DNA of 64,000 bases from PSRF01 sp051000815 (GCA_051000815.1 JBPCNX010000037.1:1-64000), one strand, 5' to 3'. Shown: positions 8,178 through 17,689, counted from the first letter of the stretch. Numbers and translations are program-made. The notes: a model not told the origin generated them from the letters alone.

Positions 8178-8882
8178 TTAAACCACCCCGCCTGCCAGAT
8201 CTTGAAAGTCTTCGATGCTGGGCAGTTCAGAAAGGTCTTTCAACCCAAACTGAATCAAGAATTCCTTCGACGTGCCGTACATCATTGGGCGGCCAATGGC
8301 TTCCTTGCGACCTTTTGCGACGATCAGTTTCTTATCGAGGAGAGTCTTGATTGACGAAGGAGACTGCACACCCCGGATGTCCAGAATTTCTGGAACGGTG
8401 ATTGGCTGCTTGTAGGCAATGACAGCAAGGGTCTCCAACGAAGCCAGCGACAGCTTCGCACTCGGGCGCGACTTCAGAAACGCTCGTACGTGCTCGTGAT
8501 ATTCGGGCCTGGTCGCGAACTGCCACCCGCCGGCTACCTCTCGCAGCTGCAATCCGCTACCGCGCGCATTAAACTCAGCCGCCAGGCTCGCAATTGCGCT
8601 TTCAATCAGTGGCTGCTCCTCTTTCAAAACTTCAGCGACTAGTTTGGCACTCAATGGTTCATCAGAAACATAGATCAGGGCCTCGATGATCGCGATTCTT
8701 TCACTCTCACTCTGAACTTTTTGCAGCGCTTCCTCGGGCGCGCCGGCGGCAGTTCCAGACTCCCGAAGCTGGCTCGCGGCCAAGTCCTCGCTTTCGACGA
8801 CATCGAGATCGAACGCCTCTTCGCCGCCCAACTGCTCGGCCGATTCCGCTATGCGACTTTTCTGCTTTCCTTGTGTACTCAT
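8178..8882 (-). CDS. scpB: segregation and condensation protein ScpB
   Basis: 234 residues; the winged-helix kleisin-binding subunit that, with ScpA and Smc, forms the bacterial condensin. The two winged helices start at about 60 (ERIAIIEALIYVSDEPLSAKLVAEVL) and 145 (LSLASLETLAVIAYKQPITVPEILDIRGV). The first 55 residues are an acidic extension with no known function (rich in Glu/Ala), longer than in Bacillus ScpB. It starts 12 bp after scpA in the same operon. Confidence 0.93.
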   Translation of the reverse strand: MSTQGKQKSRIAESAEQLGGEEAFDLDVVESEDLAASQLRESGTAAGAPEEALQKVQSESERIAIIEALIYVSDEPLSAKLVAEVLKEEQPLIESAIASLAAEFNARGSGLQLREVAGGWQFATRPEYHEHVRAFLKSRPSAKLSLASLETLAVIAYKQPITVPEILDIRGVQSPSSIKTLLDKKLIVAKGRKEAIGRPMMYGTSKEFLIQFGLKDLSELPSIEDFQDLAGGVV

Positions 8883-8894
8883 TATTTGACCAGC

Positions 8895-9701
8895 CTAACT
8901 CACTGCGCGAGCAAGTATCTCGCCGAAAGTTTCTTTCTGAAACAACTTAATCTCCGTCGTTCTGACGAGCTCCAACACCGAGAGAAACGCCAGCACCAGT
9001 TCGCGCCGCGAACGAGCTTGTTCAAAAAAAATCCGCAGATTAAGCTCCTCAGCAGACATAACCAGGTTCCGCAGCCGGTCCAACATTTCCGACATCGAAA
9101 TCTCTTCGCGCTCGATTTCGAGTAAAACTTCTTCTTTATGACGACCCAGGATTTCCTGGAAGACTTTGAGGAGATCGAAAACACCGACGACTACCTCGGG
9201 ATTGTTTTTGTCAGTCTCAAGTTCAGCACGCTTGAAAACCGCGCGTTCGACAGTAGCGCGCGACCAGAGCATTTGTGCCGCCGCTTTATATTTCTGATAC
9301 TCCAGGAGTTGGTCGACCAGGTCTCTACGCGGATCGTCTTCGTCCTCCTCGGTCGCAAAGGGATCGCGAGGCAAGAGCATCTTTGTCTTCAGTTCGATTA
9401 GCGAAGCTGCCATCACCAGGAAATCACCTGCGACGGCAATGTCGAGCTCCTGCATCAACTTCAGGTACCGCAAGTATTCGGCGGTAATACGCGCGATCGG
9501 AATGTCGTAGATACTCACCTGCTCCTGCCGGATCAAATGCAGCAACAGATCCAACGGACCCTCAAACTCGCCCATGACAATCTTGAGGTCGTCCGTTGTG
9601 TCATCGGAAATAATCTCCGGAGACGAACCGGCGACATTCAGCTGCGCGGGAGTCGTATCCTCGGCCGGAGCCGGCCCTAAAGCTTTAGCGGTTTCTTCCA
9701 T
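8895..9701 (-). CDS. scpA: segregation and condensation protein ScpA (kleisin)
   Basis: 268 residues; kleisin bridging the Smc head domains. The diagnostic N-terminal block GEFEGPLDLLLHLIRQEQ, YDIPIARITAEYL (about 47-80) is present, as is the DFLVMAASLIELKTKMLLP segment. The C-terminal winged helix binds Smc (VLAFLSVLELVRTTEIKLFQ). A roughly 40-residue acidic leader precedes the core. Its start directly follows trpS (stop of trpS at 9702), so translation is probably coupled. Confidence 0.93.
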   Translation of the reverse strand: MEETAKALGPAPAEDTTPAQLNVAGSSPEIISDDTTDDLKIVMGEFEGPLDLLLHLIRQEQVSIYDIPIARITAEYLRYLKLMQELDIAVAGDFLVMAASLIELKTKMLLPRDPFATEEDEDDPRRDLVDQLLEYQKYKAAAQMLWSRATVERAVFKRAELETDKNNPEVVVGVFDLLKVFQEILGRHKEEVLLEIEREEISMSEMLDRLRNLVMSAEELNLRIFFEQARSRRELVLAFLSVLELVRTTEIKLFQKETFGEILARAVS

Positions 9702-10694
9702 TTATCTGCCACCGGTCGAGCCGACAAGTCCTCTGCGGGTCATCACTTCTTTGAGCGTGGCGCTCGCGATTGTCCGGGCCTTGTCCCGGCCCCGCTCAAG
9801 AGTCTGATTCAATTCAGCGTCGCTGAGTCGTTTCGCTCGTTCCTGCAAGGGACTCAGGAATTCTACCGTCACATCGGCCAAATCGTTTTTTAGTTGCGCG
9901 TAACCTTTCCCGGCGAAATGCTCCTCAACCTCGGCTCGTGGTTTTCCGGTGAGGAGTTGGTAGATCGTTAAAAGATTCGTGATCGCCGGACGTGAATCGT
10001 CGAAAGTAATATCCGTGCCTGAGTCAGTAACCGCTCGCTTGAACTTCCGCATGACGGTATCCGGATCATCGAGCAACATGACGCAGCCATTGGGATCATC
10101 ATCGGATTTCGACATCTTCTTCAACGGATCGGACAGGGACATGATGCGCGCACCAACTTTTGGAATGTAAGGCTCAGGCACCCGAAACGTTTCGCCGTAA
10201 TCGCGGTTAAATCGTATGGCTAGATCGCGCGTCAGTTCAAGGTGTTGCTTTTGATCTTCACCCACGGGAACGAGGTCCGTCTGATATAGCAAAATGTCCG
10301 CCGCCATCAGTACCGGATACTCAAACAGTCCCGCGCTGAGACTCTCGCGCTGTTTGCGCGCCTGATCTTTAAACTGCGTCATTCGCTCGAGCTCAGACAT
10401 GCGCGTGGAGCAGTTCAGGATCCAAGCCAGTTCGGCATGCTCGGGTACATCAGATTGAATGAAGATCGTGGAAATCGTAGGATCAAGTCCAACCGCCAGG
10501 TAAAGCCGCGCGATCTCTCTCGTCAACTCGGCGAGGTAATCACGTTCGACCGGAATCGTAATCGCGTGGAGATTGACGATACAGAAAAAGCTTTCGTACT
10601 CGCGCTGCAACTCCACCCAGTTACGCAGCGCTCCTAAGTAGTTTCCCAGGTGCAAAGGTCCGGTCGGCTTAACGCCGCTGAAGATTCGCTTCAT
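9702..10694 (-). CDS. trpS: tryptophanyl-tRNA synthetase
   Basis: 330 residues; class I aminoacyl-tRNA synthetase. The HIGH-equivalent is PTGPLHLGNYLGA (about 11-23), and KMSKSDDDPNG (about 193) is the ATP-binding KMSKS loop. The GEDQKQHLELTRDLA block is typical of bacterial TrpRS, and the length is standard. It sits 3 bp after the M50 protease gene. Confidence 0.96.
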   Translation of the reverse strand: MKRIFSGVKPTGPLHLGNYLGALRNWVELQREYESFFCIVNLHAITIPVERDYLAELTREIARLYLAVGLDPTISTIFIQSDVPEHAELAWILNCSTRMSELERMTQFKDQARKQRESLSAGLFEYPVLMAADILLYQTDLVPVGEDQKQHLELTRDLAIRFNRDYGETFRVPEPYIPKVGARIMSLSDPLKKMSKSDDDPNGCVMLLDDPDTVMRKFKRAVTDSGTDITFDDSRPAITNLLTIYQLLTGKPRAEVEEHFAGKGYAQLKNDLADVTVEFLSPLQERAKRLSDAELNQTLERGRDKARTIASATLKEVMTRRGLVGSTGGR

Positions 10695-10697
10695 CTG

Positions 10698-11387
10698 CTA
10701 ATACGCCCCGAGAAAAACTAAACCCCAAGCCAGCGGAACAAAGAAACCAAGGATTTTTCCCACCACTCCAGTGAAGAGCGCCACGAAGAGCAGTAAGTAG
10801 CCAAATTGAGAAAGCTGTTCCAGGCCGGCTTCGAAACTCTCCGGGAGGAGACTGCTTAGAATTCCGCTGCCATCCAGCGGCGGAACCGGAATCAGATTGA
10901 AAACTCCCAACACGATGTTCAGCGAAAAGAATGTCTGTAGCAGACTGACTGCGCCTTGAGCGATAGTTGAGTGCTCGGAGGCGGGCGCTAAACCATCGGG
11001 TCCAATGTAGATGAAGCCCGACGAGAAGAGCGCTCGAATCGCGATACCGGCAATGATTGCGATAATAAAATTACAAATGACGCCGGCGGCGGAAACCCAG
11101 AAGTTAGCCACGCGCTTGTTACGCCAGGCCAAAGGATTCACCGGCGTCGACTTGGCCCAGCCGAGCAAAGGCACGCGTGTAAAGAATGCTATTGCGGGAA
11201 ACAGCAGCGTGCCAATCGGATCGATATGCACCAGCGGGTTCAGGCTGATGCGACCCTGCGAGCGAGCCAGGTCATCCCCAAAGCGGCTCGACATCCAGGC
11301 GTGGGCCGATTCGTGTACGGACGCCGAAAAAAGAAAGGCCACCATGTTGAGAATGAACTCTGCTACCAGGTTAGAGTTGATTTCCAT
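10698..11387 (-). CDS. M50-type site-2 protease family membrane protein
   Basis: 229 residues with about six hydrophobic segments. The zinc motif is HESAHAW (HExxH, about 25-31) in the first helix, and the third ligand lies in NLIPVPPLDGSGIL (about 163-176, the NPDG equivalent). The SLNPLVHIDPIGTLLFP and GWAKSTPVNPLAW segments are typical of the Rv-/YwhC-like S2P subgroup that has no PDZ domain. The substrate is unknown; the usual role is cleavage of membrane-embedded regulators. It heads the trpS-scpAB-rluB run. Confidence 0.88.
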   Translation of the reverse strand: MEINSNLVAEFILNMVAFLFSASVHESAHAWMSSRFGDDLARSQGRISLNPLVHIDPIGTLLFPAIAFFTRVPLLGWAKSTPVNPLAWRNKRVANFWVSAAGVICNFIIAIIAGIAIRALFSSGFIYIGPDGLAPASEHSTIAQGAVSLLQTFFSLNIVLGVFNLIPVPPLDGSGILSSLLPESFEAGLEQLSQFGYLLLFVALFTGVVGKILGFFVPLAWGLVFLGAY

Positions 11388-11472
11388 AGCTTGGAAAATC
11401 CTCTTAGAGTCCGCAACTAAAACCAGACGACGAGCGTGGGGGTGTCAATCAGACCTTCGATTGCAACAGCCC

Positions 11473-12501
11473 TCAACTTACCAGAACACCCTTGATTCCC
11501 AAAGGCACGCTATAGACCGAGTCGTTGGAAGCAAGCGCCAACTCCCCGTTTGGACCAAAGGCCAAGCCGACCAGATTCATGCCGGCGACAAAAAGCTCTG
11601 CCTGACTTCCATCTGGAGAGATGCGCACCACACCGCGACGACCCTTCAGTGAAGCGACAACGTAAAGATTGCCCGCGCGGTCAAAAGCCAGACCCTGAGG
11701 TCTTCCGAGGCCCTTAATAAAAATTCCTGCGTTACCATTTTGATCAATTCTATGAATCGCATCAAAACTACTTAACGTGGGACCGGTTACATAAAGCGCG
11801 CCGTCGGGACCAAAAGCGAGGTGATATGCCGAAACCGACGGTTCGAGTTGCACCCAGGCTTTCTCTTCTCCAATTCCGTTAATCTTGTAGATCGTGCCGC
11901 TGCGATCACCTACATACATTGTGCCTGCGCTGTCGAAGGCCATTCCCGTCGCAATTCCGAGATTCCGGGCGAATGGGAGTGCTTCGCGGAAAGCAGTTAC
12001 GCGGTAGACCGTCCCATCAAGTCGGCTGGAGACAAACATCTGTCCCTCACCATCAAAAGCGATGGCGGTTGGGTTGGCGATATCACCAGAGTAGTCTGAA
12101 ACTTCACCGCCGGAGTCGATACGAAATAACGACACAGGCAAGCGTTCGCCACGCGAGCCTGACCGCGTAACGAAAAGCGATCCGTCGTCAGGATCAAAGG
12201 CAGGGTTGGCGACGGGGTGCAAATCTTCAACCACTTTCTTCCCGACAGTGAACGTTTTTGCCGCGCTGTTTTCACCTGCGCGATCAAGCACAACATTAAT
12301 TTCGCCGGCCTGCTTCAACTCCGGCACGATTGCCAGTACCCGTGATGAACTGAGAGCCACAATCGAAGCACGCACGTCATTGAACAGGACGCCACAGGCA
12401 GTCGGATCGCTGGTCTCAAGTTCGGCGCAATCGATGACGACTTCACCGCCGGCAATTCCTGCAGTCGGCGAGATCTTTGTTATTTGTCCTGCCCTGTTCA
12501 T
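11473..12501 (-). CDS. TIG/IPT-domain plus NHL-type beta-propeller protein
   Basis: 342 residues. An N-terminal IPT/TIG immunoglobulin-like domain (ITKISPTAGIAGGEVVIDC, about 5-90) is followed by a six-bladed NHL/SMP-30-like propeller with repeating phrases such as ANPTAIAFDGEGQMFVSSR, GMAFDSAGTMYVGDR and GLAFDRAGNLYVV. No signal peptide is visible with this start. The ATG at 12501 is preceded by weak GGTG; a GTG at 12525 with AGGGGG upstream is an alternative. Codons further upstream give unconvincing sequence. The likely role is ligand binding or a lactonase-like activity, not proven. Confidence 0.75.
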   Translation of the reverse strand: MNRAGQITKISPTAGIAGGEVVIDCAELETSDPTACGVLFNDVRASIVALSSSRVLAIVPELKQAGEINVVLDRAGENSAAKTFTVGKKVVEDLHPVANPAFDPDDGSLFVTRSGSRGERLPVSLFRIDSGGEVSDYSGDIANPTAIAFDGEGQMFVSSRLDGTVYRVTAFREALPFARNLGIATGMAFDSAGTMYVGDRSGTIYKINGIGEEKAWVQLEPSVSAYHLAFGPDGALYVTGPTLSSFDAIHRIDQNGNAGIFIKGLGRPQGLAFDRAGNLYVVASLKGRRGVVRISPDGSQAELFVAGMNLVGLAFGPNGELALASNDSVYSVPLGIKGVLVS

Positions 12502-12785
12502 CGCACCTGCGCCGCGCTGATTCACCTGGAGCGGCCCCCTTTCCCGATTCGCCAACAACTTACGAATTTGCAGTTGGTCAAAAGCTTCACATGATACGAC
12601 GCGCCAAAAGGCATGTCTAACCCCGGTTGCAGTTGGTAAGGACGAGAGTATGTTGCTCAGAAAGTGACCTCCCCCAGTCGCGGAGATCAAATGTTTATAG
12701 AAAAGTGGACGGCTCTCGTTCCGTTCAGAACCTCTGTCGGGATGATCCCGCTTTTCAGCCTGACCCACGGTGCTGCACTCGATGC

Positions 12786-12812
12786 TTGCATGGGTTGACG
12801 CTATGTTATAAT
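12786..12812 (+). promoter_or_regulatory. putative sigma-70 promoter for hflX-pgpH
   Basis: TATAAT at 12807-12812 is preceded by TG one base upstream (extended -10). A TTGCAT at 12786-12791 gives a short 15-bp spacer, so recognition probably leans on the extended -10. It would give a leader of about 250 nt before hflX. Confidence 0.45.
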
Positions 12813-13066
12813 CCAGCCTCCATCGGCTCCGGGCAACCTGGTAACTGCGTTTATTCAGCGTTCCCGAAGCAGGAGTTGGCGGCCAAAGAATAATGCTCAA
12901 GCGAATAAGCGAAGCGAAATCGCAGAGCAACATCAAAGAGTTTTCCCAGCGTCCGATTTTCACCGCTCGCACCAATCCCACTGTAACTTCAGACCGACAC
13001 AATTACGATCTTGTTTCACGAGCCGTTTTGGTGTGTGCTTTCGCGACGCTGCGCCTTTAAGGAGGA
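12813..13066 (+). other. long untranslated leader or small upstream ORF before hflX
   Basis: The gap from 12502 to 13066 holds no recognised gene. Its 3' part contains a 55-residue frame (ATG 12893 to TAA 13058-13060) in the same frame as hflX, separated from it only by GGAGGA. The hflX ATG follows that Shine-Dalgarno sequence with no spacer. I cannot match the leader to a known riboswitch or 6S RNA. The peptide is basic and has no domain. The rest of the gap (12526-12785) shows nothing I can name. Confidence 0.3.
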
Positions 13067-14821
13067 ATGAGTATTAGTAGCATATTTGGAAATACGCTGG
13101 GACTAAAGCCTAATCAATTGCGGCGGATAGAAAAGCTCTATACCCGGCGAGTACCACCCCACCAGGTGATTACACCGGAAATTGCTCGGCAGCTTGCCGA
13201 GCTTTCTCACGAAACCCGGCGGCAAATTGGCTTGCTGATCGATCGCAAAGGCCGCATCGAGTATGTGATGGTTGGCGATAACCGGCGGATCGAACTTCCC
13301 GATTTCAAACGAATTCGCGTTGCCACGGGACGCTTCCGCGGGCTCCGTTGCATCCATACCCACCTTCGCGGCGAAGCGTTGACTCAGGATGACCTTACGG
13401 ATCTGGCGTTGTTGCGACTGGATTTGATGGCTGCGATTGACGTGGAACCTGAAACCGGGCTTCCCGGGTTGATACGAGCAGCTCACTTACTGCCAATGCC
13501 TGCAGGAGACTTGCAGCAGCTTGGCGGCTCGGTACCCTACACATTTCTCGATCCGAAGCAGCCATCGCAATTCGATATCGATTTTCTCGCGCTTATCGAC
13601 TCGCTCGAAGAGGAAATGACGCGCAACCGTCAGGTGGCACGCCGCGCAGAAACGCGTGACCGAGCGATTCTGGTTAGCGTCGCAACTGGCCCGGTATCAG
13701 ACGCAGAAGAATCGCTGGCGGAACTATCCGAGTTAGCAACATCAGCCGGTGTTGTCGTTCAGGATCAACTTATTCAGCGTCGCAGCGCCGTCGATCCACG
13801 CACCGTCCTGGGACGAGGCAAACTTGAGGAACTGTTAATCCGCGCGCTGCAGTTAGGCGCAGATATGCTTGTCTTTGATCAGGAATTAGCTCCCGCCCAG
13901 ATGCGGTCGCTTTCCGAAGCCACGGACTTGAAGGTCGTAGATCGTTCTCAATTAATCCTGGACATCTTTGCCCAGCGCGCCCAATCACGGGAGGGCAAGA
14001 TTCAGGTCGAGTTAGCCCAGTTAAAGTATCTTTTACCCCGTCTAATAAGCGGCCAGGACTCGGCTTTTTCCCGTCTCGCCGGCGGCATCGGTGGTCGCGG
14101 ACCGGGAGAAACCAAGCTGGAAACCGATAGGCGTCGTGTCCGCGATCGCATTAACCGGCTGGAGAAGGAAATCGAGACACAGCAACAACGGCGTCAGGAG
14201 CGGCGCAAAGAGAGAACAAAAAACCGGCTGCCGATCATCTCTATCGTCGGTTATACGAATGCCGGCAAATCCACCTTACTCAATACACTTACCGCGAGCG
14301 ATGTGCGCGCTGAGCAACGAATGTTTGCGACATTGGATCCCACCTCGCGACGACTTCGCCTGCCACGCGAACGCGAAGTGATCATCAACGACACAGTTGG
14401 GTTTATTCGGGATCTGCCTCCCGATCTTCTTTCCGCGTTTCGCGCGACCCTCGAGGAGATAAGTGAGAGTAGGCTTCTAATTCACCTTGTCGACGTCTCC
14501 AATCCGCGCTTTGAGCAGCAGATCGATTCTGTTGAGCGAATTTTGCGCGAACTCAAATTTGCCGATATCCCGATCTTGATAGCCTTAAACAAGGCTGATC
14601 TTGTCAGCGCTGAAGCAATCCAGGCAGGGTTGCGTTTGGTTAGTCAGCGAGGACGAGAGGCAGTCGTGATATCAGCAAACAGCGCAGGCACTCTACAACC
14701 GCTGCTGGAAAAAGCAGGAGCGATTCTGGCGCACGATCTCACTGGCCGGCAGAAGCAGGATAGTGCCGCACAGTCTGCCTCAGAAACCAGTGGCGAAGAG
14801 CGGCTCTCATTGATTGCATAG
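13067..14821 (+). CDS. hflX: GTPase HflX (long form)
   Basis: 584 residues; ribosome-associated GTPase that splits stalled 70S ribosomes under stress. An N-terminal extension of about 200 residues (GLKPNQLRRIEKLYTRR, RQIGLLIDRKGRIEYVMVG) precedes the HflX-N domain (VDPRTVLGRGKLEEL), the coiled-coil/glycine segment (SRLAGGIGGRGPGETKLETDRR) and the G domain: GYTNAGKST (about 395), DTVGFIRDLP (about 440), NKAD (about 507). The long N-terminus is typical of Acidobacteria and some Firmicutes, compared with about 426 residues in E. coli. The start is the only ATG after an in-frame stop, although its GGAGGA touches the ATG. Four bases separate it from pgpH. Confidence 0.93.
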   Translation: MSISSIFGNTLGLKPNQLRRIEKLYTRRVPPHQVITPEIARQLAELSHETRRQIGLLIDRKGRIEYVMVGDNRRIELPDFKRIRVATGRFRGLRCIHTHLRGEALTQDDLTDLALLRLDLMAAIDVEPETGLPGLIRAAHLLPMPAGDLQQLGGSVPYTFLDPKQPSQFDIDFLALIDSLEEEMTRNRQVARRAETRDRAILVSVATGPVSDAEESLAELSELATSAGVVVQDQLIQRRSAVDPRTVLGRGKLEELLIRALQLGADMLVFDQELAPAQMRSLSEATDLKVVDRSQLILDIFAQRAQSREGKIQVELAQLKYLLPRLISGQDSAFSRLAGGIGGRGPGETKLETDRRRVRDRINRLEKEIETQQQRRQERRKERTKNRLPIISIVGYTNAGKSTLLNTLTASDVRAEQRMFATLDPTSRRLRLPREREVIINDTVGFIRDLPPDLLSAFRATLEEISESRLLIHLVDVSNPRFEQQIDSVERILRELKFADIPILIALNKADLVSAEAIQAGLRLVSQRGREAVVISANSAGTLQPLLEKAGAILAHDLTGRQKQDSAAQSASETSGEERLSLIA

Positions 14822-14824
14822 CAA

Positions 14825-17227
14825 ATGGGCTTACGTCCAAGATTCACAACCCCGTTAACGCGCGCCCGCGATTCTTTCGCGAAGTACCTAGTGCGCCCTC
14901 TCCATGTACTCCCGCCCAGGGCTCGTCTCTTCGTAGGTTTTGCCGTCCTGGTAATAGTCACAACCTTGTTATTGGTAAGTGGTTATTCCTCAAGTCTTGC
15001 GGAAGATTACAAGGAAGGTGAGGTTGTCAGGCGGACTGTAGTGGCGCCTGCGGACATTAATACGATCGACGTGGCCGAAACTGAGCGGCGGCGCAATGCC
15101 GCACGTGAAGCCACGCGCCCCATCTTTAATTTTGATTCCACACGCGCGGCCAGTTCTGCGCAGAGCTTTCGTGTCGCCTGGGAAGATCTGAAACGGCAGA
15201 CTGAGAACAGAAGCCCGGGCGGCAAAGCGCCGGTTTGGAGTGGTGCTGGCGGTCCGGCGGTAGCCCGCGCAATTATCGCTCGCAATTTTGACGATGGGGA
15301 ATTGGATCGGTTGACCAGACTGCTGCGCGATGTCGGCGACGATTATATTTACGACGACGCTGATTCAGAGCGACTGAAAAATGAAATTATCCTCGTCGAT
15401 GTACGCAACCCTGCGGCGCAGATGATTGTTCCTTCACCGCAAACCCGGATGACGCCGCTCAGTGCTATTACGCGAAATCTGGAAGTGCGAATTCTGGGAC
15501 TCCGCGGCTGGTCGCCGGAACAGAAGACCGCACTGATTGAGGCGATTGCCCCGCTAATCCGTCCCAACGTAGTGCTGGACCAAACCGCGACAGCCAGCGC
15601 ACGCGAAACTGCGGCTAACAACATCGACCAGGTTCCAATAACTCTTAAAAGAAATCAGGTTATCGCACGAGAGGGTGACACGGTCACGCCGGGAATGATG
15701 GCCAGGTTTGCGGCCGTCAAGAGCACCGGCCGCAGTGGTCGGCCCTGGCACTACTTGGTGGGACTGCTGCTCGTCGTCGCGGCAGTTTACTGGTCAGCAT
15801 GGAAGTTTACCGAGCACCGGAGCACGACGGCGGTACTGGCACTCGCGAAGCCCAAAGCGTTTGCGCTAGTGGGGTCGGCAATTGTCGTGGAGACCGCCTT
15901 AATGCGGGTGGGCTTTACTGTAAGCGACAGCGTAGCGTTCCAAATGAAGAGCGCGCCGCTGAATGATCCCACCATCTGGTCTTTCGCCATTCCCTTCGCC
16001 GCTGCTGCCTTGTTGGTGGCGATGCTGGTGGATACTCAACTAGCGTTTCTTACAGGAATTGTGACAGCACTGTTTGCAGGGATCTTGGCGCCGGCCGGTG
16101 TGCCGACAATTGTCTACGCGATGATCTCGTGTTCCGCTGCAGTCTATGGGATCGGCCGCTATCGTGAACGACAGTCAGTAACGGTAGCGGGATTGATAAC
16201 CGGGGCCGTTAACATCTTAATGGCATTGGCGCTGATCGCATATGCTGAGCAGCCGTTTAGGTTCAACACAATTCTGCTGGCGATTGGATGTGGTTTTGCC
16301 GGGGGCCTTTTGACGGCAATTTTTACCGCCGGCGGCTTGCCGATAAACGAGTCGTTCTTTGGAATCCTTACCGACGTCAAACTGCTTGAGCTTTCAAACG
16401 CTGATCTCCCGGTATTGGGTCAACTGGCATTGCGGGCGCCGGGAACAAATCAACATTCACATGCTGTAGGCCAACTGGCAGAAGACGCGTGTCGCGCAGT
16501 TGGCGCCAACCCGCTGCTGGCGCGAATAGGCGCGCTGTATCACGACATCGGGAAACTTGCCGCTCCCGAATACTTTGTCGAAAACCAACAAGGCGAGAAT
16601 CCGCACGACCATCTCCGTCCGACACAGAGCGCGAAGATTATTACAAGTCATGTGACATACGGGCAGCGACTCTCCAGGGAGATTGGGCTGCCGGCACAGA
16701 TCGCGGATTTTATTCCCCAACATCACGGCACGCGTACGCTCCATTTTTTCCTGCGCAAAGCCCAGGCGTTGGCCAAACCTGGAGAAACAATAGACGAAAA
16801 GGATTTTCGCTATCCCGGCCCCAAGCCTCAATTTAAAGAAGCTGCCATCATGATGCTTGCGGATTCCTGTGAAGCTGCCGCGCGGTCTCTGGCACGGCCG
16901 GATCCCGAAAACATTCGCGCTATTGTTGTCAAAATCGCTGATGCGATCATCAGCGACGGGCAGCTTGACGAGTGTGACTTAACTCTCAAAGAACTCACCA
17001 CCATCCGAGAGGCCATGATCAGCGCTTTGACGGCGATCTATCACGCTCGCATCGACTACCCGGGTTTCAATCCTCCGCGTTTAACTGGTCCCCTATCCCC
17101 GCTTCCAAACCCGAGCCTCGACAGCGAGGAACGCGGCATCAGTTACAGCAAGCTATCCGAAGTTCCGATTAACGAAGCCGGCGAGGTGGAAGACGAAGCC
17201 GTAACGCGCAAGGCTGTGAAGCGTTGA
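14825..17227 (+). CDS. 7TM-HD family c-di-AMP phosphodiesterase, PgpH-like
   Basis: 800 residues. One membrane helix (about 37-57) anchors a large extracytoplasmic 7TMR-HDED sensor domain (about 60-300, with AAREATRPIFNFD). Next come seven membrane helices (about 305-510) and a cytoplasmic HD domain (about 540-740) with ALYHDIGKLAAPEYFVENQ and FIPQHHGTRTL supplying the metal His/Asp residues. PgpH of Listeria hydrolyses c-di-AMP to pApA, controlling osmolyte and K+ transport. The same architecture makes that activity likely here. It is co-transcribed with hflX. The C-terminal 40 residues are a Pro/Glu-rich tail. Confidence 0.88.
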   Translation: MGLRPRFTTPLTRARDSFAKYLVRPLHVLPPRARLFVGFAVLVIVTTLLLVSGYSSSLAEDYKEGEVVRRTVVAPADINTIDVAETERRRNAAREATRPIFNFDSTRAASSAQSFRVAWEDLKRQTENRSPGGKAPVWSGAGGPAVARAIIARNFDDGELDRLTRLLRDVGDDYIYDDADSERLKNEIILVDVRNPAAQMIVPSPQTRMTPLSAITRNLEVRILGLRGWSPEQKTALIEAIAPLIRPNVVLDQTATASARETAANNIDQVPITLKRNQVIAREGDTVTPGMMARFAAVKSTGRSGRPWHYLVGLLLVVAAVYWSAWKFTEHRSTTAVLALAKPKAFALVGSAIVVETALMRVGFTVSDSVAFQMKSAPLNDPTIWSFAIPFAAAALLVAMLVDTQLAFLTGIVTALFAGILAPAGVPTIVYAMISCSAAVYGIGRYRERQSVTVAGLITGAVNILMALALIAYAEQPFRFNTILLAIGCGFAGGLLTAIFTAGGLPINESFFGILTDVKLLELSNADLPVLGQLALRAPGTNQHSHAVGQLAEDACRAVGANPLLARIGALYHDIGKLAAPEYFVENQQGENPHDHLRPTQSAKIITSHVTYGQRLSREIGLPAQIADFIPQHHGTRTLHFFLRKAQALAKPGETIDEKDFRYPGPKPQFKEAAIMMLADSCEAAARSLARPDPENIRAIVVKIADAIISDGQLDECDLTLKELTTIREAMISALTAIYHARIDYPGFNPPRLTGPLSPLPNPSLDSEERGISYSKLSEVPINEAGEVEDEAVTRKAVKR

Positions 17228-17335
17228 GAAGGTGACCGCCTTGCCGGAGTTAGCTCCCGCTAAAGCTGTACGACTACTTTTTGTGAAGAGCACGCCGCTT
17301 ATGAAGGGGCGGGAATGGGTCGGCTGTGTTTAGTA

Positions 17336-17689
17336 TTAGAGAATCGGCGGCTGGCGCGATTCATCGGAGTTGGTGGGTCTCGACGTTTCGGAAGACGGGC
17401 GAGACTGAGGGCTAGCTAAATTTATCAGTTCTTTCAGTTCTTTGCCGGGCTTGAAGTAGGGTACGCGCTTCGCGGGAATGCTCACCGGATCGCCCGTTTT
17501 GGGATTGCGACCGCGCCGGGCACCACGCTCCCGCACTCGGAAGCTGCCGAATCCACGGAGTTCGATCTTCTCACCTTGATTCAAAGTTTCAATGATGCTC
17601 TCGAAAACGATTTCGACCAGACGCTCCGCGTCTTTCTTAGTGAGTTCCGCCGCTCGGGCTACGTCTTCGACGAGTTCCGCTTTTGTCAT
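17336..17689 (-). CDS. HU/IHF-family DNA-binding protein
   Basis: 117 residues. The N-terminal 92 residues are a complete HU/IHF fold: TKAELVEDVARAAELTKKDAERLVE, IELRGFGSFRVRERGARRGRNPKTGDPV, and the DNA-bending arm around GRNPKTGDPVSIPAKRVP, ending in YFKPGKELKELI. The extra 25 residues are a Ser/Pro/Arg-rich tail with no domain. GFGSF and the arm look closer to IHF-beta than to HU, but bacteria outside Proteobacteria rarely separate the two. It is a nucleoid architecture protein and lies immediately downstream of rpsA, as ihfB does in E. coli. Confidence 0.92.
   Translation of the reverse strand: MTKAELVEDVARAAELTKKDAERLVEIVFESIIETLNQGEKIELRGFGSFRVRERGARRGRNPKTGDPVSIPAKRVPYFKPGKELKELINLASPQSRPSSETSRPTNSDESRQPPIL

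Noticed and set aside
12813..12892. 6S RNA or known riboswitch in the hflX leader
   Set aside because: I could not find the conserved bubble of 6S RNA or any riboswitch core, so it is only listed as a leader.
12502..13002. N-terminal extension of the TIG/NHL gene by about 167 codons
   Set aside because: The sequence has no signal peptide or domain, reads like non-coding DNA, and overlaps the hflX promoter. A start near 12501-12525 fits the TIG domain.
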